Of a stretch of DNA of 31,351 nt, positions 1 through 8,634 are shown in pieces. Both the position numbers and the translations under genes were made by a program. The stretch is from DSOS01 sp035286585 (GTDB taxonomy: Bacteria > Chloroflexota > Anaerolineae > Anaerolineales > UBA4823), in assembly GCA_035286585.1 (NCBI GenBank), contig DATEDC010000014.1:1-31351 (forward strand), read 5' to 3'. The notes beneath the pieces are model-generated. The model made no database searches, was not told where the DNA came from, and saw only the letters and a list, made by a program, of their open reading frames with translations. Each line of letters begins with the position of its first letter. The first letter of the stretch is position 1.

Positions 1-1
1 G

Positions 2-2206
2 GAGCGCCTGCAGCAATTCCTGCGCCTGGATTACGAAACTTTTGTCAACGCCTCGTTCTTCTTGCAAGGAAAAGCCGACCTGTTCACCCAGCAGCGCCCG
101 GGAGATCGCAAGCGCATCCTGAGCAGCATCCTCGGCCTGGAAATCTGGGAGACCTACCGCCAGCGCGCTTTCGAGCGGCGCAGAGGGATCGAAGCGGAGA
201 TCGCTGCGCTGGAGGGGCGCTTGACCGAGATCGAGGCGGAGCTGGCGGAAGAAGTTGCCCGCAAGTCCCGGTTGGGGGAGCTCCAGGCTGAGTTGGAGCG
301 CCTGACCCGGCTGCGCACTGCCCAGGAAAGCAGCGTGGAGAACATCCGCCAGCTCATCGCCGCGCTGGCAGAGCAGCGCAAACACGTGGAGAATCTGAAC
401 CGCCAGCTCCAAACCAGCGCGCAGCAGTTGCAAGGGTTGGAAGAGAAGGCCAGCGCCCGCCAGCAAGAGCGAGAAGCCCATGCCGGTATCCTTGCCCGCG
501 CGGCAGAGATCGAAAGCGCCTACCGCGTCTGGCAGCAGGCGCGCGCGGACATAGAATATTGGGAGGAAATCGCCAGCAACTTCCGCGAGCACGAAAAGAT
601 GCGCCAGGGTCCATTGGACGAGATCAACGCCTTCCGGGCCCGGCTGCTGCAGGAGGTGCAAACCCTGGAGGCGCAACAGCAGGCAGTGCTGGCGCAGGCG
701 GCTGAGTTTACGCAACTACAATCGCAGCTCAATCATCTGGACGCAGAGATTGCTGTCATCGAAGAGCAGCTTTCCCGGCGGGAAGAGCACGATATGGAAA
801 TCCAATCAGCCCGCCAGGACCAGGCCGAGAGGCGCGCCCAGAATCAGCGCTTGAAGTCCGAGATGGACGAGCTGAAAGAGCGCATCGACCAGCTCAGCCA
901 GGTGGAAGGCGCGAATTGCCCCTTGTGCGGCCAGCCGCTCACACCGGAAGACCGCCAGCGCCTGATCGACGAGCTGTCTGCCCAGGGAAGAGAGATGGGC
1001 GACCGCTTTCGCTCCAACCAGGCGCTGCTGCGCGAAAGCGAAAGCAACCTGGCGGAGCTCGAATTCCGGATGGTTGCCTTTGCCCGCTTCGATAGCGTTC
1101 TGCGCGAGCAGGCTCAAAGCCGCGCCCGGCTGAGCGCGCGCCTGGTCCAGATCGAGGAGATTCACGCCGCCTGGGAAAGGGAAGGCAGCCCGCGCCTGGA
1201 AGAGATCACTGCCCAGTTAGCCGGCGAGACCTTTGCCCCTGAGGCGCGCCTCAGGTTGGCGGAGATTGATGCGCAGTTGAAGGCAACGGGCTACGACGCC
1301 GCAGCCCACGAGGCCACTCGCCGCCTGGAAATCGCCGCTCGCTCGGCAGAAGTCGACCTGCGCCTCCTGGAACGGGCTCAGGCGGCTTTGGCTCCTCTGG
1401 AGCGTGAAATCGAAGAGCTGCGCGCCCAAATCGAGGCTCAGCGCCAAGCCCTTACCGAACAGCAAGCGGGCCACGACCTTGCGGCTGCCAGCCTGGCGGC
1501 CGCTGAAGCCCAGGCCCCAGACCAGCTCTCCGCCGAGCGCGAGCTGATCGCCCTCCAGGAACAGGAGAACCAGCTCCGTCTGGAAGTGGGCGCTGCGCGC
1601 CAAAAAGTCCTGGTTTTGGATGACTTAAAAACCCGTCGTAAAGCCCTGCACGCGCAGCGCCAGGAGCTCGCCGCTCAGGTGGGCCATTTTAAACAATTAG
1701 AGCGCGCTTTTGGTAAGGATGGTGTGCCTGCCCTCCTGATTGAGCAGTCCCTGCCCCAGATCGAAGCTAAAGCCAACGAAATCCTCGACCGCTTGAGCGC
1801 CGGGGGCATGTCGGTGCGCTTCGAAACCCAGGCCGAGTATAAGGATAAGCGCCGCGAAGACAGGCGCGAGACCCTGGAAATCAAGATCAGCGACCAGGCT
1901 GGTATTCGCGATTACGAGATGTTCTCTGGCGGCGAGGCCTTTCGGGTCGATTTTGCCATCCGCCTGGCTCTCTCGGAGATCCTCGCCAGGCGCGCTGGCG
2001 CGCGTCTGCAAATGCTGGTGATTGACGAGGGTTTCGGCAGCCAGGATGCCCTGGGCCGCCAGCGCCTGATCGAAGCCATCAACCTGGTGCGCCAGGACTT
2101 TGCCAAGATACTGGTTATCACCCATATTGACGAGCTCAAAGACGCCTTCCCCACCCGCATCGAGGTGAGCAAAACCAGCCGCGGCAGCTCACTTCAACTC
2201 ATATAG
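2..2206 (+). CDS. sbcC: SbcC/Rad50-type DNA repair exonuclease ATPase, 5' end outside window
   Basis: This is the ATPase subunit of the SbcCD (Mre11-Rad50-like) nuclease that processes DNA ends and hairpins. The open frame runs in from the left edge (about 20 in-frame residues before position 62), so the Walker A part is missing. What remains shows the family order. The N-terminal lobe has FVNASFFLQGKADLF followed by RKRILSSILGLEIW, a typical SbcC segment. Then come long Arg/Glu/Ala/Gln-rich coiled coils on both sides of a zinc hook CPLC at 917-928. The C-terminal lobe has the ABC signature FSGGEAFR (about 1921-1944) and Walker B LVIDEGFGSQD (about 2017-2049), followed by VITHIDEL. About 735 residues are visible. 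sbcD would be expected just upstream, outside the window. The gene ends 40 bases from the convergent sigma-factor gene and I see no terminator between them. Confidence 0.95.
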   Translation, partial: ERLQQFLRLDYETFVNASFFLQGKADLFTQQRPGDRKRILSSILGLEIWETYRQRAFERRRGIEAEIAALEGRLTEIEAELAEEVARKSRLGELQAELERLTRLRTAQESSVENIRQLIAALAEQRKHVENLNRQLQTSAQQLQGLEEKASARQQEREAHAGILARAAEIESAYRVWQQARADIEYWEEIASNFREHEKMRQGPLDEINAFRARLLQEVQTLEAQQQAVLAQAAEFTQLQSQLNHLDAEIAVIEEQLSRREEHDMEIQSARQDQAERRAQNQRLKSEMDELKERIDQLSQVEGANCPLCGQPLTPEDRQRLIDELSAQGREMGDRFRSNQALLRESESNLAELEFRMVAFARFDSVLREQAQSRARLSARLVQIEEIHAAWEREGSPRLEEITAQLAGETFAPEARLRLAEIDAQLKATGYDAAAHEATRRLEIAARSAEVDLRLLERAQAALAPLEREIEELRAQIEAQRQALTEQQAGHDLAAASLAAAEAQAPDQLSAERELIALQEQENQLRLEVGAARQKVLVLDDLKTRRKALHAQRQELAAQVGHFKQLERAFGKDGVPALLIEQSLPQIEAKANEILDRLSAGGMSVRFETQAEYKDKRREDRRETLEIKISDQAGIRDYEMFSGGEAFRVDFAIRLALSEILARRAGARLQMLVIDEGFGSQDALGRQRLIEAINLVRQDFAKILVITHIDELKDAFPTRIEVSKTSRGSSLQLI

Positions 2207-2246
2207 ATTTGCCACCAGCGGCCCGTGATGGTTGTCCTCAGAGTGT

Positions 2247-2789
2247 TTATTCCGTAAACGTATCCCCCAGGATGCGGCGCAGCGCGGCGATAGCGCGAAA
2301 CTGCAAACCTTTGACTGCGGTCACAGATTTTCCCAAGATTTGGGCCGTTTCCTCAAGGGAGCGCGCCTCAGAAAAGCGCAAAGCCAGCACATGCTGCTGC
2401 TCTTCGGTCAATTGTTGGATGGCAAGGCGTAGCTGCTCTTTTTCCCAACCTTGTTCGTAATGCTTTTCCAGCATCTCTCCGTTGCTCTGTTCGTATACCT
2501 GGTTCAGCGATTCAACCCGGCGCCGGTACAGGCCGCGCAAGTGATCGTTCACCAGGTTCGAAGCAGTGCCGAACAGCCAGCCACGGAGATTTTGGCGCGG
2601 CCCGCGCCTGCGGTGCAGCGCGTCCAGCAAGCGTAAAAATACTTCTGAAGCGATATCCTCGCCCACCTGGCTCTCTCCCAGCCGGTAGCAAACATAGCGA
2701 TATACCTGCGGGTAATACCGGTCGTGGATTTCTGCCAGGGTGGCGATATCGAACCGCGTGAGGCGGGCTAATGACTCATCGGAATCCAT
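2247..2789 (-). CDS. ECF-family RNA polymerase sigma factor
   Basis: A 180-residue sigma-70 family protein of the extracytoplasmic-function type. Region 2 lies at about residues 24-93 (YYPQVYRYVCYRLG, then DIASEVFLRLL and RGWLFGTASNLVNDHLR). Region 4 lies at about 118-175 (LRLAIQQLTEEQQHVLALRF, then SLEETAQILGKSVTAVKGLQFRA), the helix-turn-helix that reads the -35 box. There is no region 1 or 3, as expected for ECF proteins. No anti-sigma gene is next to it: the downstream neighbour is the convergent sbcC and the upstream neighbour is a co-oriented secreted protease separated by a 12-bp hairpin. It has its own good promoter at 2821-2849. No clear Shine-Dalgarno precedes the ATG. Target genes cannot be told from the sequence. 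Confidence 0.93.
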   Translation of the reverse strand: MDSDESLARLTRFDIATLAEIHDRYYPQVYRYVCYRLGESQVGEDIASEVFLRLLDALHRRRGPRQNLRGWLFGTASNLVNDHLRGLYRRRVESLNQVYEQSNGEMLEKHYEQGWEKEQLRLAIQQLTEEQQHVLALRFSEARSLEETAQILGKSVTAVKGLQFRAIAALRRILGDTFTE

Positions 2790-2820
2790 TGGGCTCGGGT
2801 GGCGCGAATGACCTGGACAT

Positions 2821-2849
2821 ATTTTACGCCCTCAACCGATATTTGTCTA
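2821..2849 (-). promoter_or_regulatory. Sigma-70-type promoter for the ECF sigma gene
   Basis: Read on the minus strand: -35 TAGACA (2844-2849), a 17-base spacer and -10 TAAAAT (2821-2826), each box 5/6 to consensus. The predicted start site lies about 25 bases before the ATG at 2789. The match to the housekeeping consensus argues against simple autoregulation from an ECF-type promoter. Confidence 0.6.
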
Positions 2850-2892
2850 ACCTGATAACTGATAGCGGGGCGAATACATCCGCGCGGGCGAT

Positions 2893-2933
2893 CCCCCTTC
2901 CTCTCCTGGAACCTGTGTAGAAGAGGAAGGGGG
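2893..2933 (-). terminator. Hairpin between protease and sigma gene
   Basis: A perfect 12-bp inverted repeat (2893-2904 with 2922-2933, C5/G5 at the base) with a 17-base loop. It lies about 40 bases beyond the protease stop codon and before the sigma-gene promoter. It has no U-tract on either side, so it may be a weak terminator or an mRNA 3'-end stabiliser rather than a classical intrinsic terminator. Confidence 0.55.
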
Positions 2934-2973
2934 TCAGTAGAAATGGTGAAATGGGATGAACCCGATTTGCAGA

Positions 2974-5900
2974 TTACGGAGTCACGCTGATGGCATCTGC
3001 CTCGCGTTGCGTCCTGGCATCCCTGTACATCAGCAGCAAGCCAGTTTGAGACGGAGAGGCAGTATCGCCACCAGGGACAGCCTGGATCATCAGGGTGCTG
3101 CTTCCACCGGCTGGCACACCGGTGGGAGGAATGCCTGATCCGACGTATCGCGGCGTCCCTGCGGTGTAGGTCATACCAGTGACGGCGTCAAAGCATAAAC
3201 CGGTGAAGTAGTTGTCGCAGCCAAAGACCGAAAAGTCGAACTGCGTACCGGGCGTCAGGCCAATGTCAGAGAGCAGGGCGGTCATGATCACGTTGCCCGA
3301 ATCCAGGTCGGCGTCGTTGAAGAAGCGGACCGCAAACGGACCGGCTGGCAAAGGACCAGCGGCGACAACATTCTGGCCCGTGGCGGCGAAGCCCCCGTTC
3401 TCCAGGTTGAAGATGGCGAAGTCGTCGGTGCCATCCCGGTTGGCGTCGATCAGGATGTCGAATTCGGCCGGATAGTTGGGATGCGCCCGCGTCCCGAAGG
3501 TGTTGATGGAGAACTGGATGCCAAACACCCCAGGAGCGACGCTCACCAGGCGGGCGCCGACCGATTTCAGGTCGATGACCGCGAAGTTATCGCCCGGACC
3601 TGGCAGAAACGGCGGGGGGAAGCGGCCGCTGGTGCCCAGAAGGGAGAAGACATCCACGCGCCCATCCACGGCGCCTCCGGCATTGCTCAACGCCAGGCTG
3701 GCTGTGCCGCCGCTCAGTGTCACGTCCGTGGTCGCCGGGGTAACTTCCGCTGCCCGGTGCGGCAAAATTTGCCAGGCCACGTGGACGTCATCGGTGGCGT
3801 CGGCAATGGTCACGTAACCATCGAACTCGAATTCCTGAAGCCGGAAACCATCCCCGCCACGGCTGCCGCCGTTTAGGGTCCACATGGGCAGCTTGGTCAC
3901 ATCGACCTTCAACATCACACCGAATTTGGCGCTGCCGTTCGCCGGTACCTTGACGCTCGCCGGGGCGCTGATTTTCACAGCGCCGCTGGCTGCATCGTCC
4001 GGATAGCGGAAGCTGGGCGTGATCGAGTAGGTTCGCGCTGTGTTGCTGTAGTTGCGCACCTCTACTGTTTTGCGGAATGCCTGCGAGCCAGTCAGCGCCT
4101 GGTAACCGAAAGACAGGCTGGCGGTCAGATCATCGGCATCCCAGGCGGCGGTCATGCTATCCAGCGCCCGATTTACGCGCACTTCCCCGCCGCCGATGCG
4201 GGTGATCGGCGCGCCAACCCCGGGACACACAAAGGAGTTGAGACCGATATTCGCCTCAGCGGTGTTCATCAACTGCGACTTGACCTCAGCAGGCGTGCGG
4301 CCTGGATTCTTGTCAACCATCAAAGCCGCCGAGCCGGCAAGGACCGGAGCCGAGGCGGATGTCCCGGCGAAGGGTGTCTCTCCCGTGCCGGTGCCCACCT
4401 GGGCAGAGAGGATATCCGTGCCGACGCCGCCGATGTCAGGCTTGATGGCATTCAAGCTGTGGCTCGGACCGCGAGACGAGAAAGCCGCCATGTTCCCAAC
4501 GAGAGGAGCGGAGGTAGCCGGATCAATCGTGGCAGTTATACCCAGAGCAGAGGCTTTGAGGCTGTTGCCATCTGCCAGCGTGATGGTATAGCCCGGGATC
4601 GAAGGCGTTCCGCCTCCAAAGGAGAACGTTGGCGGCAGGTCACAGGTAGGCTGCGAGACGTTATTGGCGACGATGGCGGCGATCGCGCCCGCAGTTGCGG
4701 CGTTGGAGACTTTCATGCTAACTGCGCAGAGGCCGCGATCCATCAGCAGGATTTCTCCAGTGTGCGATCCCGGCGCGTAAGGATTGGCGCCAGCAGCATT
4801 CGAGCAGCCGCGTCTTGTGTTCGCGTTGGTTGCGTCGTAAACCAGGGGGCCCGAGGTTAAGACCGGCATCGCGGACCAGGACTGCCAGATGGCGCCCTTG
4901 TCAGTGGTGGCTCCCGTAGAGATGAGGTACAGCTTTGCATTCGGATGGAAGGTCGCCGCTACGCTGAGGACGCCAGGGGCGGTAGAAGGCGAACCTACGA
5001 TATACGGGCGGTCGGCGGCGTTGCCAGCCGAAGCCACGACGATCACTCCGAGATTGACGGCATTCTGGCTGGCCTGGCTGAGATCATCTTGTATCTGGCC
5101 ATAGGATGAGCCTAACGACATGTTGATCACATCGACGGCGTCAGATATATCCCCATCTTGATTGGGGTCGAGGGCGAAGTCCATGCCTTGCAGCAAAGCC
5201 AGGCCGCTGCAGGCAGTCGAGACCGAGCTGCATACCTTGACGGCGACGATCTTGGCTCCTGGCGCGACGCCCTTATGAGTCCCGTCGGCGCTCTGGCCAG
5301 CGGTGATATCGGAGGTGTGCGTCCCGTGGCCACCCGCGCAAGGCGCAGGGATGGTGCCAGGACCGCAGTCAATCGGATCGTCGTCAGGAGCGAGCGGCCC
5401 CCCCGGCCAGACTTCCCCAACAAAGTCAAACCCCTCGATCACCTTTGCGGTGGGGAAGAGACCATCGCGGGTGGTGTTTAGCGTATCGGTGAGGACGGTG
5501 CCGTAAGCGGCCAGGTAGTCGGCCACGAGGCCGGAGCCGCCCAGGTTAAAATGGGTGTAGTCAATTCCCGAGTCGAGCACAGCTACCGTTACGCCAGTGC
5601 CATCAAAGCCAGCCATCTCGGCCTCAACAGCGCCAATATGCTGGCGGACAGCCTCCAAATCGAGCTCGTAATTGATCACTGGACGGATGGCGAGCACGTT
5701 TGGTAGGGCAGCGACGGCGGCAATCTGAGAGGCCTCGATGGCGACCGCGACCGCGTTGTGCGCTTTGCTGACGCGGCCCAGCTCACTTCCGCCCAGAGCA
5801 CGAACCTGGTTTACCAGATCATCCTGCTTTTGCGCCAGTTGGGCGAGGTAGGCGCGCTGCTGTGCGGGGTTGAGCTGGCCGCCCTGCTGCTTGGCGTTTC

Positions 5901-6117
5901 GACCATGTGCCACCGCCAGGGGAGCGTCGACCAACTGGATCCAGATTTCGACTTCACCGCTGACCCGTGACAGTAAGGGGGAGATTTCAACTGAGACCGG
6001 ACCATCCGGCAACAACAAATCTGAAACATCGGGGGGTGGCTCTTCACCAGCGCTGGTGGGTAACGCAAACGACAGAGCGATGACGAAGGTAATGAACAAA
6101 CGCAGTGCCTTACTCAT
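2974..6117 (-). CDS. Secreted subtilisin-like (S8) serine protease with PA domain
   Basis: A 1047-residue exported protease. Residues 1-24 are a signal peptide (short basic N-terminus, hydrophobic core, SAG-EE cleavage region). A pro-region of inhibitor I9 type covers roughly 50-150. The S8 catalytic domain carries Asp182 in VAVLDSGIDYTH, His264 in GGHGTHTSD, the oxyanion Asn366 in VASAGNAAD and Ser587 in FAGTSASAP. A protease-associated (PA) domain of about 100 residues is inserted before the serine (GAIAAIVANN at about 477-486), as in lactocepin/cucumisin-type enzymes. The rest is a beta-sandwich-type C-terminal region with no anchor motif that I recognise, ending in SVTP. The ATG at 6117 is preceded by a strong AGGAGGT. 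Role: probably extracellular protein or peptide breakdown. The leader is unusually long (about 355 bases). Confidence 0.95.
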   Translation of the reverse strand: MSKALRLFITFVIALSFALPTSAGEEPPPDVSDLLLPDGPVSVEISPLLSRVSGEVEIWIQLVDAPLAVAHGRNAKQQGGQLNPAQQRAYLAQLAQKQDDLVNQVRALGGSELGRVSKAHNAVAVAIEASQIAAVAALPNVLAIRPVINYELDLEAVRQHIGAVEAEMAGFDGTGVTVAVLDSGIDYTHFNLGGSGLVADYLAAYGTVLTDTLNTTRDGLFPTAKVIEGFDFVGEVWPGGPLAPDDDPIDCGPGTIPAPCAGGHGTHTSDITAGQSADGTHKGVAPGAKIVAVKVCSSVSTACSGLALLQGMDFALDPNQDGDISDAVDVINMSLGSSYGQIQDDLSQASQNAVNLGVIVVASAGNAADRPYIVGSPSTAPGVLSVAATFHPNAKLYLISTGATTDKGAIWQSWSAMPVLTSGPLVYDATNANTRRGCSNAAGANPYAPGSHTGEILLMDRGLCAVSMKVSNAATAGAIAAIVANNVSQPTCDLPPTFSFGGGTPSIPGYTITLADGNSLKASALGITATIDPATSAPLVGNMAAFSSRGPSHSLNAIKPDIGGVGTDILSAQVGTGTGETPFAGTSASAPVLAGSAALMVDKNPGRTPAEVKSQLMNTAEANIGLNSFVCPGVGAPITRIGGGEVRVNRALDSMTAAWDADDLTASLSFGYQALTGSQAFRKTVEVRNYSNTARTYSITPSFRYPDDAASGAVKISAPASVKVPANGSAKFGVMLKVDVTKLPMWTLNGGSRGGDGFRLQEFEFDGYVTIADATDDVHVAWQILPHRAAEVTPATTDVTLSGGTASLALSNAGGAVDGRVDVFSLLGTSGRFPPPFLPGPGDNFAVIDLKSVGARLVSVAPGVFGIQFSINTFGTRAHPNYPAEFDILIDANRDGTDDFAIFNLENGGFAATGQNVVAAGPLPAGPFAVRFFNDADLDSGNVIMTALLSDIGLTPGTQFDFSVFGCDNYFTGLCFDAVTGMTYTAGTPRYVGSGIPPTGVPAGGSSTLMIQAVPGGDTASPSQTGLLLMYRDARTQREADAISVTP

Positions 6118-6473
6118 GTTACCTCCTATATTTTTTGAGATCAGGATGGGTAGATAGCTTCGCGGGGCTTCCTACGCTTTGCCTGCTCCGCTTTCTAACC
6201 GATCATTTTGTTTTCTTCTTTATGTGGGGAAGATATCGTCCGTGATTGGACCTCACCTCCTTTTTTAGATCGAGCCGACTTATCTGCCGTTGTCATAAAG
6301 GCGCATTGAGGAGAATCGAACGTCTATCTTTATTTCGCTCCAGGTTGAATGAACGATCTTTTAAGATAAATGAAACCGACCTTTGGCCGGTTTTGCCACT
6401 GGCTTCCCACGCGCATGCATCCTAAAGAGGTTGAGCGACCAGCCCGTGGCGCGTGTATCCTCGCCTCCACTGT
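6118..6473 (-). other. Long 5' leader of the protease mRNA
   Basis: From the predicted start site near 6473 to the ATG at 6117 the leader is about 355 bases. It holds a 9-bp hairpin with a 3-base loop (arms 6373-6381 and 6385-6393, one G-U pair). About 135 bases before the real start, it also holds an 11-base stretch (6253-6263) perfectly complementary to the 16S anti-Shine-Dalgarno tail with no convincing ORF behind it. I compared it by eye with cobalamin, c-di-GMP-I and ZTP riboswitch cores and found no fit. Nothing else codes here. Confidence 0.4.
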
Positions 6474-6479
6474 GCTTAG

Positions 6480-6508
6480 AATATAACAAATTCAGCAGAT
6501 ATTGTCAA
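6480..6508 (-). promoter_or_regulatory. Strong sigma-70 promoter for the protease gene
   Basis: Minus strand: perfect -35 TTGACA (6503-6508), a 17-base spacer and -10 TATATT (6480-6485, 5/6). It is divergent from the nrf promoter about 80 bases away, so the two could share regulation. Confidence 0.75.
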
Positions 6509-6584
6509 TAATATTTTTTCTATTTTTCCCCATTATGAAGGGCCAGCAAAGTCGCCCCAGGACTGGTAGGCACCCTTAATAGCG

Positions 6585-6613
6585 TTGAAATTTCCTTATC
6601 TCCATGATATATT
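6585..6613 (+). promoter_or_regulatory. Sigma-70 promoter for nrfHA
   Basis: -35 TTGAAA (6585-6590, 5/6), a 17-base spacer and -10 TATATT (6608-6613, 5/6). This predicts a start near 6620 and a leader of about 47 bases to the nrfH ATG at 6667. Confidence 0.7.
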
Positions 6614-6616
6614 GTA

Positions 6617-6632
6617 TGTGGTAAAAATCACA
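6617..6632 (+). promoter_or_regulatory. Candidate CRP/FNR-family operator at the nrf start site
   Basis: The 16-base site TGTGG-N6-TCACA matches the CRP half-site pattern TGTGA-N6-TCACA in 9 of 10 positions, with exact spacing. It overlaps the predicted transcription start, where a bound dimer would be expected to block rather than activate. No matching regulator gene with an HTH is in the window. Confidence 0.4.
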
Positions 6633-6666
6633 AGTACAACGAGGCTGGACAGGTAAGGGAGAGGGC

Positions 6667-7143
6667 ATGAAATTACCAATTACCCTGGGGCTCATTTCTA
6701 TGGCTATCGCGATCGGAGTGGGACTGTATGTCACCGATTTTACCGCCTACCTGGGGAACAACCCCACCACCTGCAACAATTGCCATTTCATGGACGCAGT
6801 CTATGAAAGCTGGTATCACGCAGGTCACAAATTATGGGCAAACTGCAGCGACTGCCATACTCCCCACGCGCTGATCCCAAAATACTTTGTGAAAGCCGTC
6901 TCGGGCTACCACCACGTCACGGCTTTTGTTTTCGGCGACATACCCAACGCCATCCGCGCCAAAGAGGCTTCCAAAGAGGTCGTCCAGGGTAACTGCATAC
7001 GCTGTCATGCCGAAACGGTCGCCAACATGGTGGAGAGCGCCATGCCATTCGATCGCTACTGCTTTGAGTGCCACCGCAGCGCCGCGCATGGCGAGCGCGG
7101 CCTCTCTTTGCTGCCTTATCAACATTCTGAGGAGAACAGGTGA
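6667..7143 (+). CDS. nrfH: Cytochrome c nitrite reductase small subunit NrfH (tetrahaem quinol dehydrogenase)
   Basis: A 158-residue membrane-anchored tetrahaem cytochrome of the NapC/NrfH family. It takes electrons from the quinol pool and passes them to NrfA on the outer face of the membrane. Residues 4-24 form a single hydrophobic anchor. Four CxxCH haem motifs follow: CNNCH, CSDCH, CIRCH and CFECH. The length is normal for NrfH (about 150-180). A purine-rich ribosome site (GGGAGAGGG) precedes the ATG. The stop codon overlaps the nrfA start, so the two subunits are translationally coupled. Confidence 0.96.
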   Translation: MKLPITLGLISMAIAIGVGLYVTDFTAYLGNNPTTCNNCHFMDAVYESWYHAGHKLWANCSDCHTPHALIPKYFVKAVSGYHHVTAFVFGDIPNAIRAKEASKEVVQGNCIRCHAETVANMVESAMPFDRYCFECHRSAAHGERGLSLLPYQHSEENR

Positions 7144-8447
7144 TGAAACGTACTGGCTCAACGATTATCCTGGGCGGAATTATCGTCGTACTGGCGGCTG
7201 CCTTGGTAGGCACGCTGCTGTATATCAAGAACCAGCCCCCCGCCCCCCGCGGCGTAGCGCCGATCGTCGAAATCGATCCATACGAAGCGGATTCTTCCAA
7301 GTGGGGCGTGAATTACCCGAATCAATTCACCACGTTCCAGCTTACCGAGAGCAACAAAGCTCGAACGACGTTCGGCGGTTCTGAGCCGTATTCCAAATTG
7401 GAAGACGACCCTCGGCTGGTCACCTTGTTCGCCGGCTACGGCTTCAGCAAAGACTATAACGAAGAGCGCGGCCACGCCAACAGCCTGACTGACGTGCGCG
7501 CCACCCTGCGCGTCAACGAAACGACGCCCGGCACATGCTATTCCTGCAAGAGCGCGGGCAACCCGCGCCTGTGGGCCGAGATGGATATGGCGGAGTTTGA
7601 CAAGACCCTGTTTATGGAATTGGGGAAGAAGATCAGCAACCCGATCGGCTGTGGGAACTGCCACGATCCCAAAACCATGCAACTCGTCGTGACCAATCCA
7701 GCCCTGGAGGAGGCTCTGGCTGCCCAGGGCAAAGACTGGCGCACGTTCACTCGTCAGGAGATGCGCACGGTCGTGTGCGCCAACTGCCATGTGGAGTATT
7801 ACTTTGCCGGCGAAGGCAAGTATCTGGTCTTCCCCTGGAAGGATGGCACCTTCATCGAAAACATTTCGGCTTTCTACGCAGAGCTCGGCTTCAATGATTG
7901 GGTACACCCGCAGTCCGGGGCGCCAATGATCAAGATGCAGCACCCCGAATACGAGTTCTTCACTGCCGAGAGCACCCATTACATAGCCGGGGTCGCCTGC
8001 GCCGATTGCCATATGCCCTACACTCGCGATGGCGCGGCGAAGTTTTCCACACACAACGTGCAAAGCCCGTTGCTGAACGCCGAGGTCGCCTGCGGAGCCT
8101 GCCATACTGATGTGGGTTATGTCACCGCGCGGGTCGCCACCATCCAGAAGCAGGTGCGTGAGACCATGGATGCCAGCGAGGAGGCCATCGTGGCAGCCAT
8201 CAAATCCATGGAGACGGCGGCTGCGGTCCCTGGGGTGGACGCCAATCTGCTCGCTGAGGCCCGCGACCTGCACCGCGAAGCCCAACTGCGTTGGGATTTC
8301 ATCGCCGCCGAGAACAGCATGGGCTTCCACAATCCGGAAGAAGCTTTACGCATCCTGGCCAGCGCCACCGATCTCGCTCGACAGGCCCAGTTGAAAGCCG
8401 TTCAGGCGGCTGGCACGCAGGACGTGATCCAGACGCGCAGCCAGTAA
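7143..8447 (+). CDS. nrfA: Ammonia-forming cytochrome c nitrite reductase NrfA (pentahaem)
   Basis: Catalytic subunit that reduces nitrite to ammonium with six electrons outside the cytoplasmic membrane. An N-terminal hydrophobic segment (about residues 7-28) is a signal or anchor. The catalytic haem has the diagnostic lysine-ligated motif CYSCK, followed by four CxxCH motifs (CGNCH, CANCH, CADCH, CGACH), giving five haems. The segment KMQHPEYEFF corresponds to the KxQH region near the conserved calcium and active-site histidine. At 434 residues it is at the short end of the family. I chose the ATG at 7143, which overlaps the nrfH stop and has GAGGAG at 7129-7134, over an in-frame GTG at 7140. 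Maturation needs a haem lyase system that is not in the window. Confidence 0.96.
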   Translation: MKRTGSTIILGGIIVVLAAALVGTLLYIKNQPPAPRGVAPIVEIDPYEADSSKWGVNYPNQFTTFQLTESNKARTTFGGSEPYSKLEDDPRLVTLFAGYGFSKDYNEERGHANSLTDVRATLRVNETTPGTCYSCKSAGNPRLWAEMDMAEFDKTLFMELGKKISNPIGCGNCHDPKTMQLVVTNPALEEALAAQGKDWRTFTRQEMRTVVCANCHVEYYFAGEGKYLVFPWKDGTFIENISAFYAELGFNDWVHPQSGAPMIKMQHPEYEFFTAESTHYIAGVACADCHMPYTRDGAAKFSTHNVQSPLLNAEVACGACHTDVGYVTARVATIQKQVRETMDASEEAIVAAIKSMETAAAVPGVDANLLAEARDLHREAQLRWDFIAAENSMGFHNPEEALRILASATDLARQAQLKAVQAAGTQDVIQTRSQ

Positions 8448-8466
8448 ATCAGGAATCGGTTCGTGT

Positions 8467-8497
8467 AAAAAAGACCGGCGCTGACCGGTCTTTTTTT
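8467..8497 (+). terminator. Intrinsic terminator after nrfA
   Basis: A GACCGG/CCGGTC stem extended by A6/T6 (arms 8467-8478 and 8485-8496), a 6-base loop and a run of seven T. It lies 20 bases after the nrfA stop. Because of the A-tract it could also work on the other strand. Confidence 0.93.
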
Positions 8498-8517
8498 ACA
8501 GAGATGTCTCCTGGTAT

Positions 8518-8546
8518 TTGCGGTTCGCTGGATTTAAGCTTACAAT
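8518..8546 (+). promoter_or_regulatory. Probable promoter for ppk1
   Basis: -35 TTGCGG (8518-8523, weak), a 17-base spacer and -10 TACAAT (8541-8546, 5/6). It lies between the nrfA terminator and ppk1 and gives a leader of about 80 bases. Confidence 0.45.
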
Positions 8547-8634
8547 ATATGCCCTGCGATTAACTGGATAAGAGATTGACGGGTTTCGAGTTAAGTAACT
8601 GGACCGATTTACGGCGCCTTGAAGGTGAGCGACC

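Noticed and set aside
6300..6470. Cobalamin-, c-di-GMP- or ZTP-type riboswitch in the protease leader
   Set aside because: A GGGAAGCC...CCGGCC stretch on the minus strand recalls the cobalamin core, but the CCCGC/ACTGT partner segments are missing and nothing else matches.
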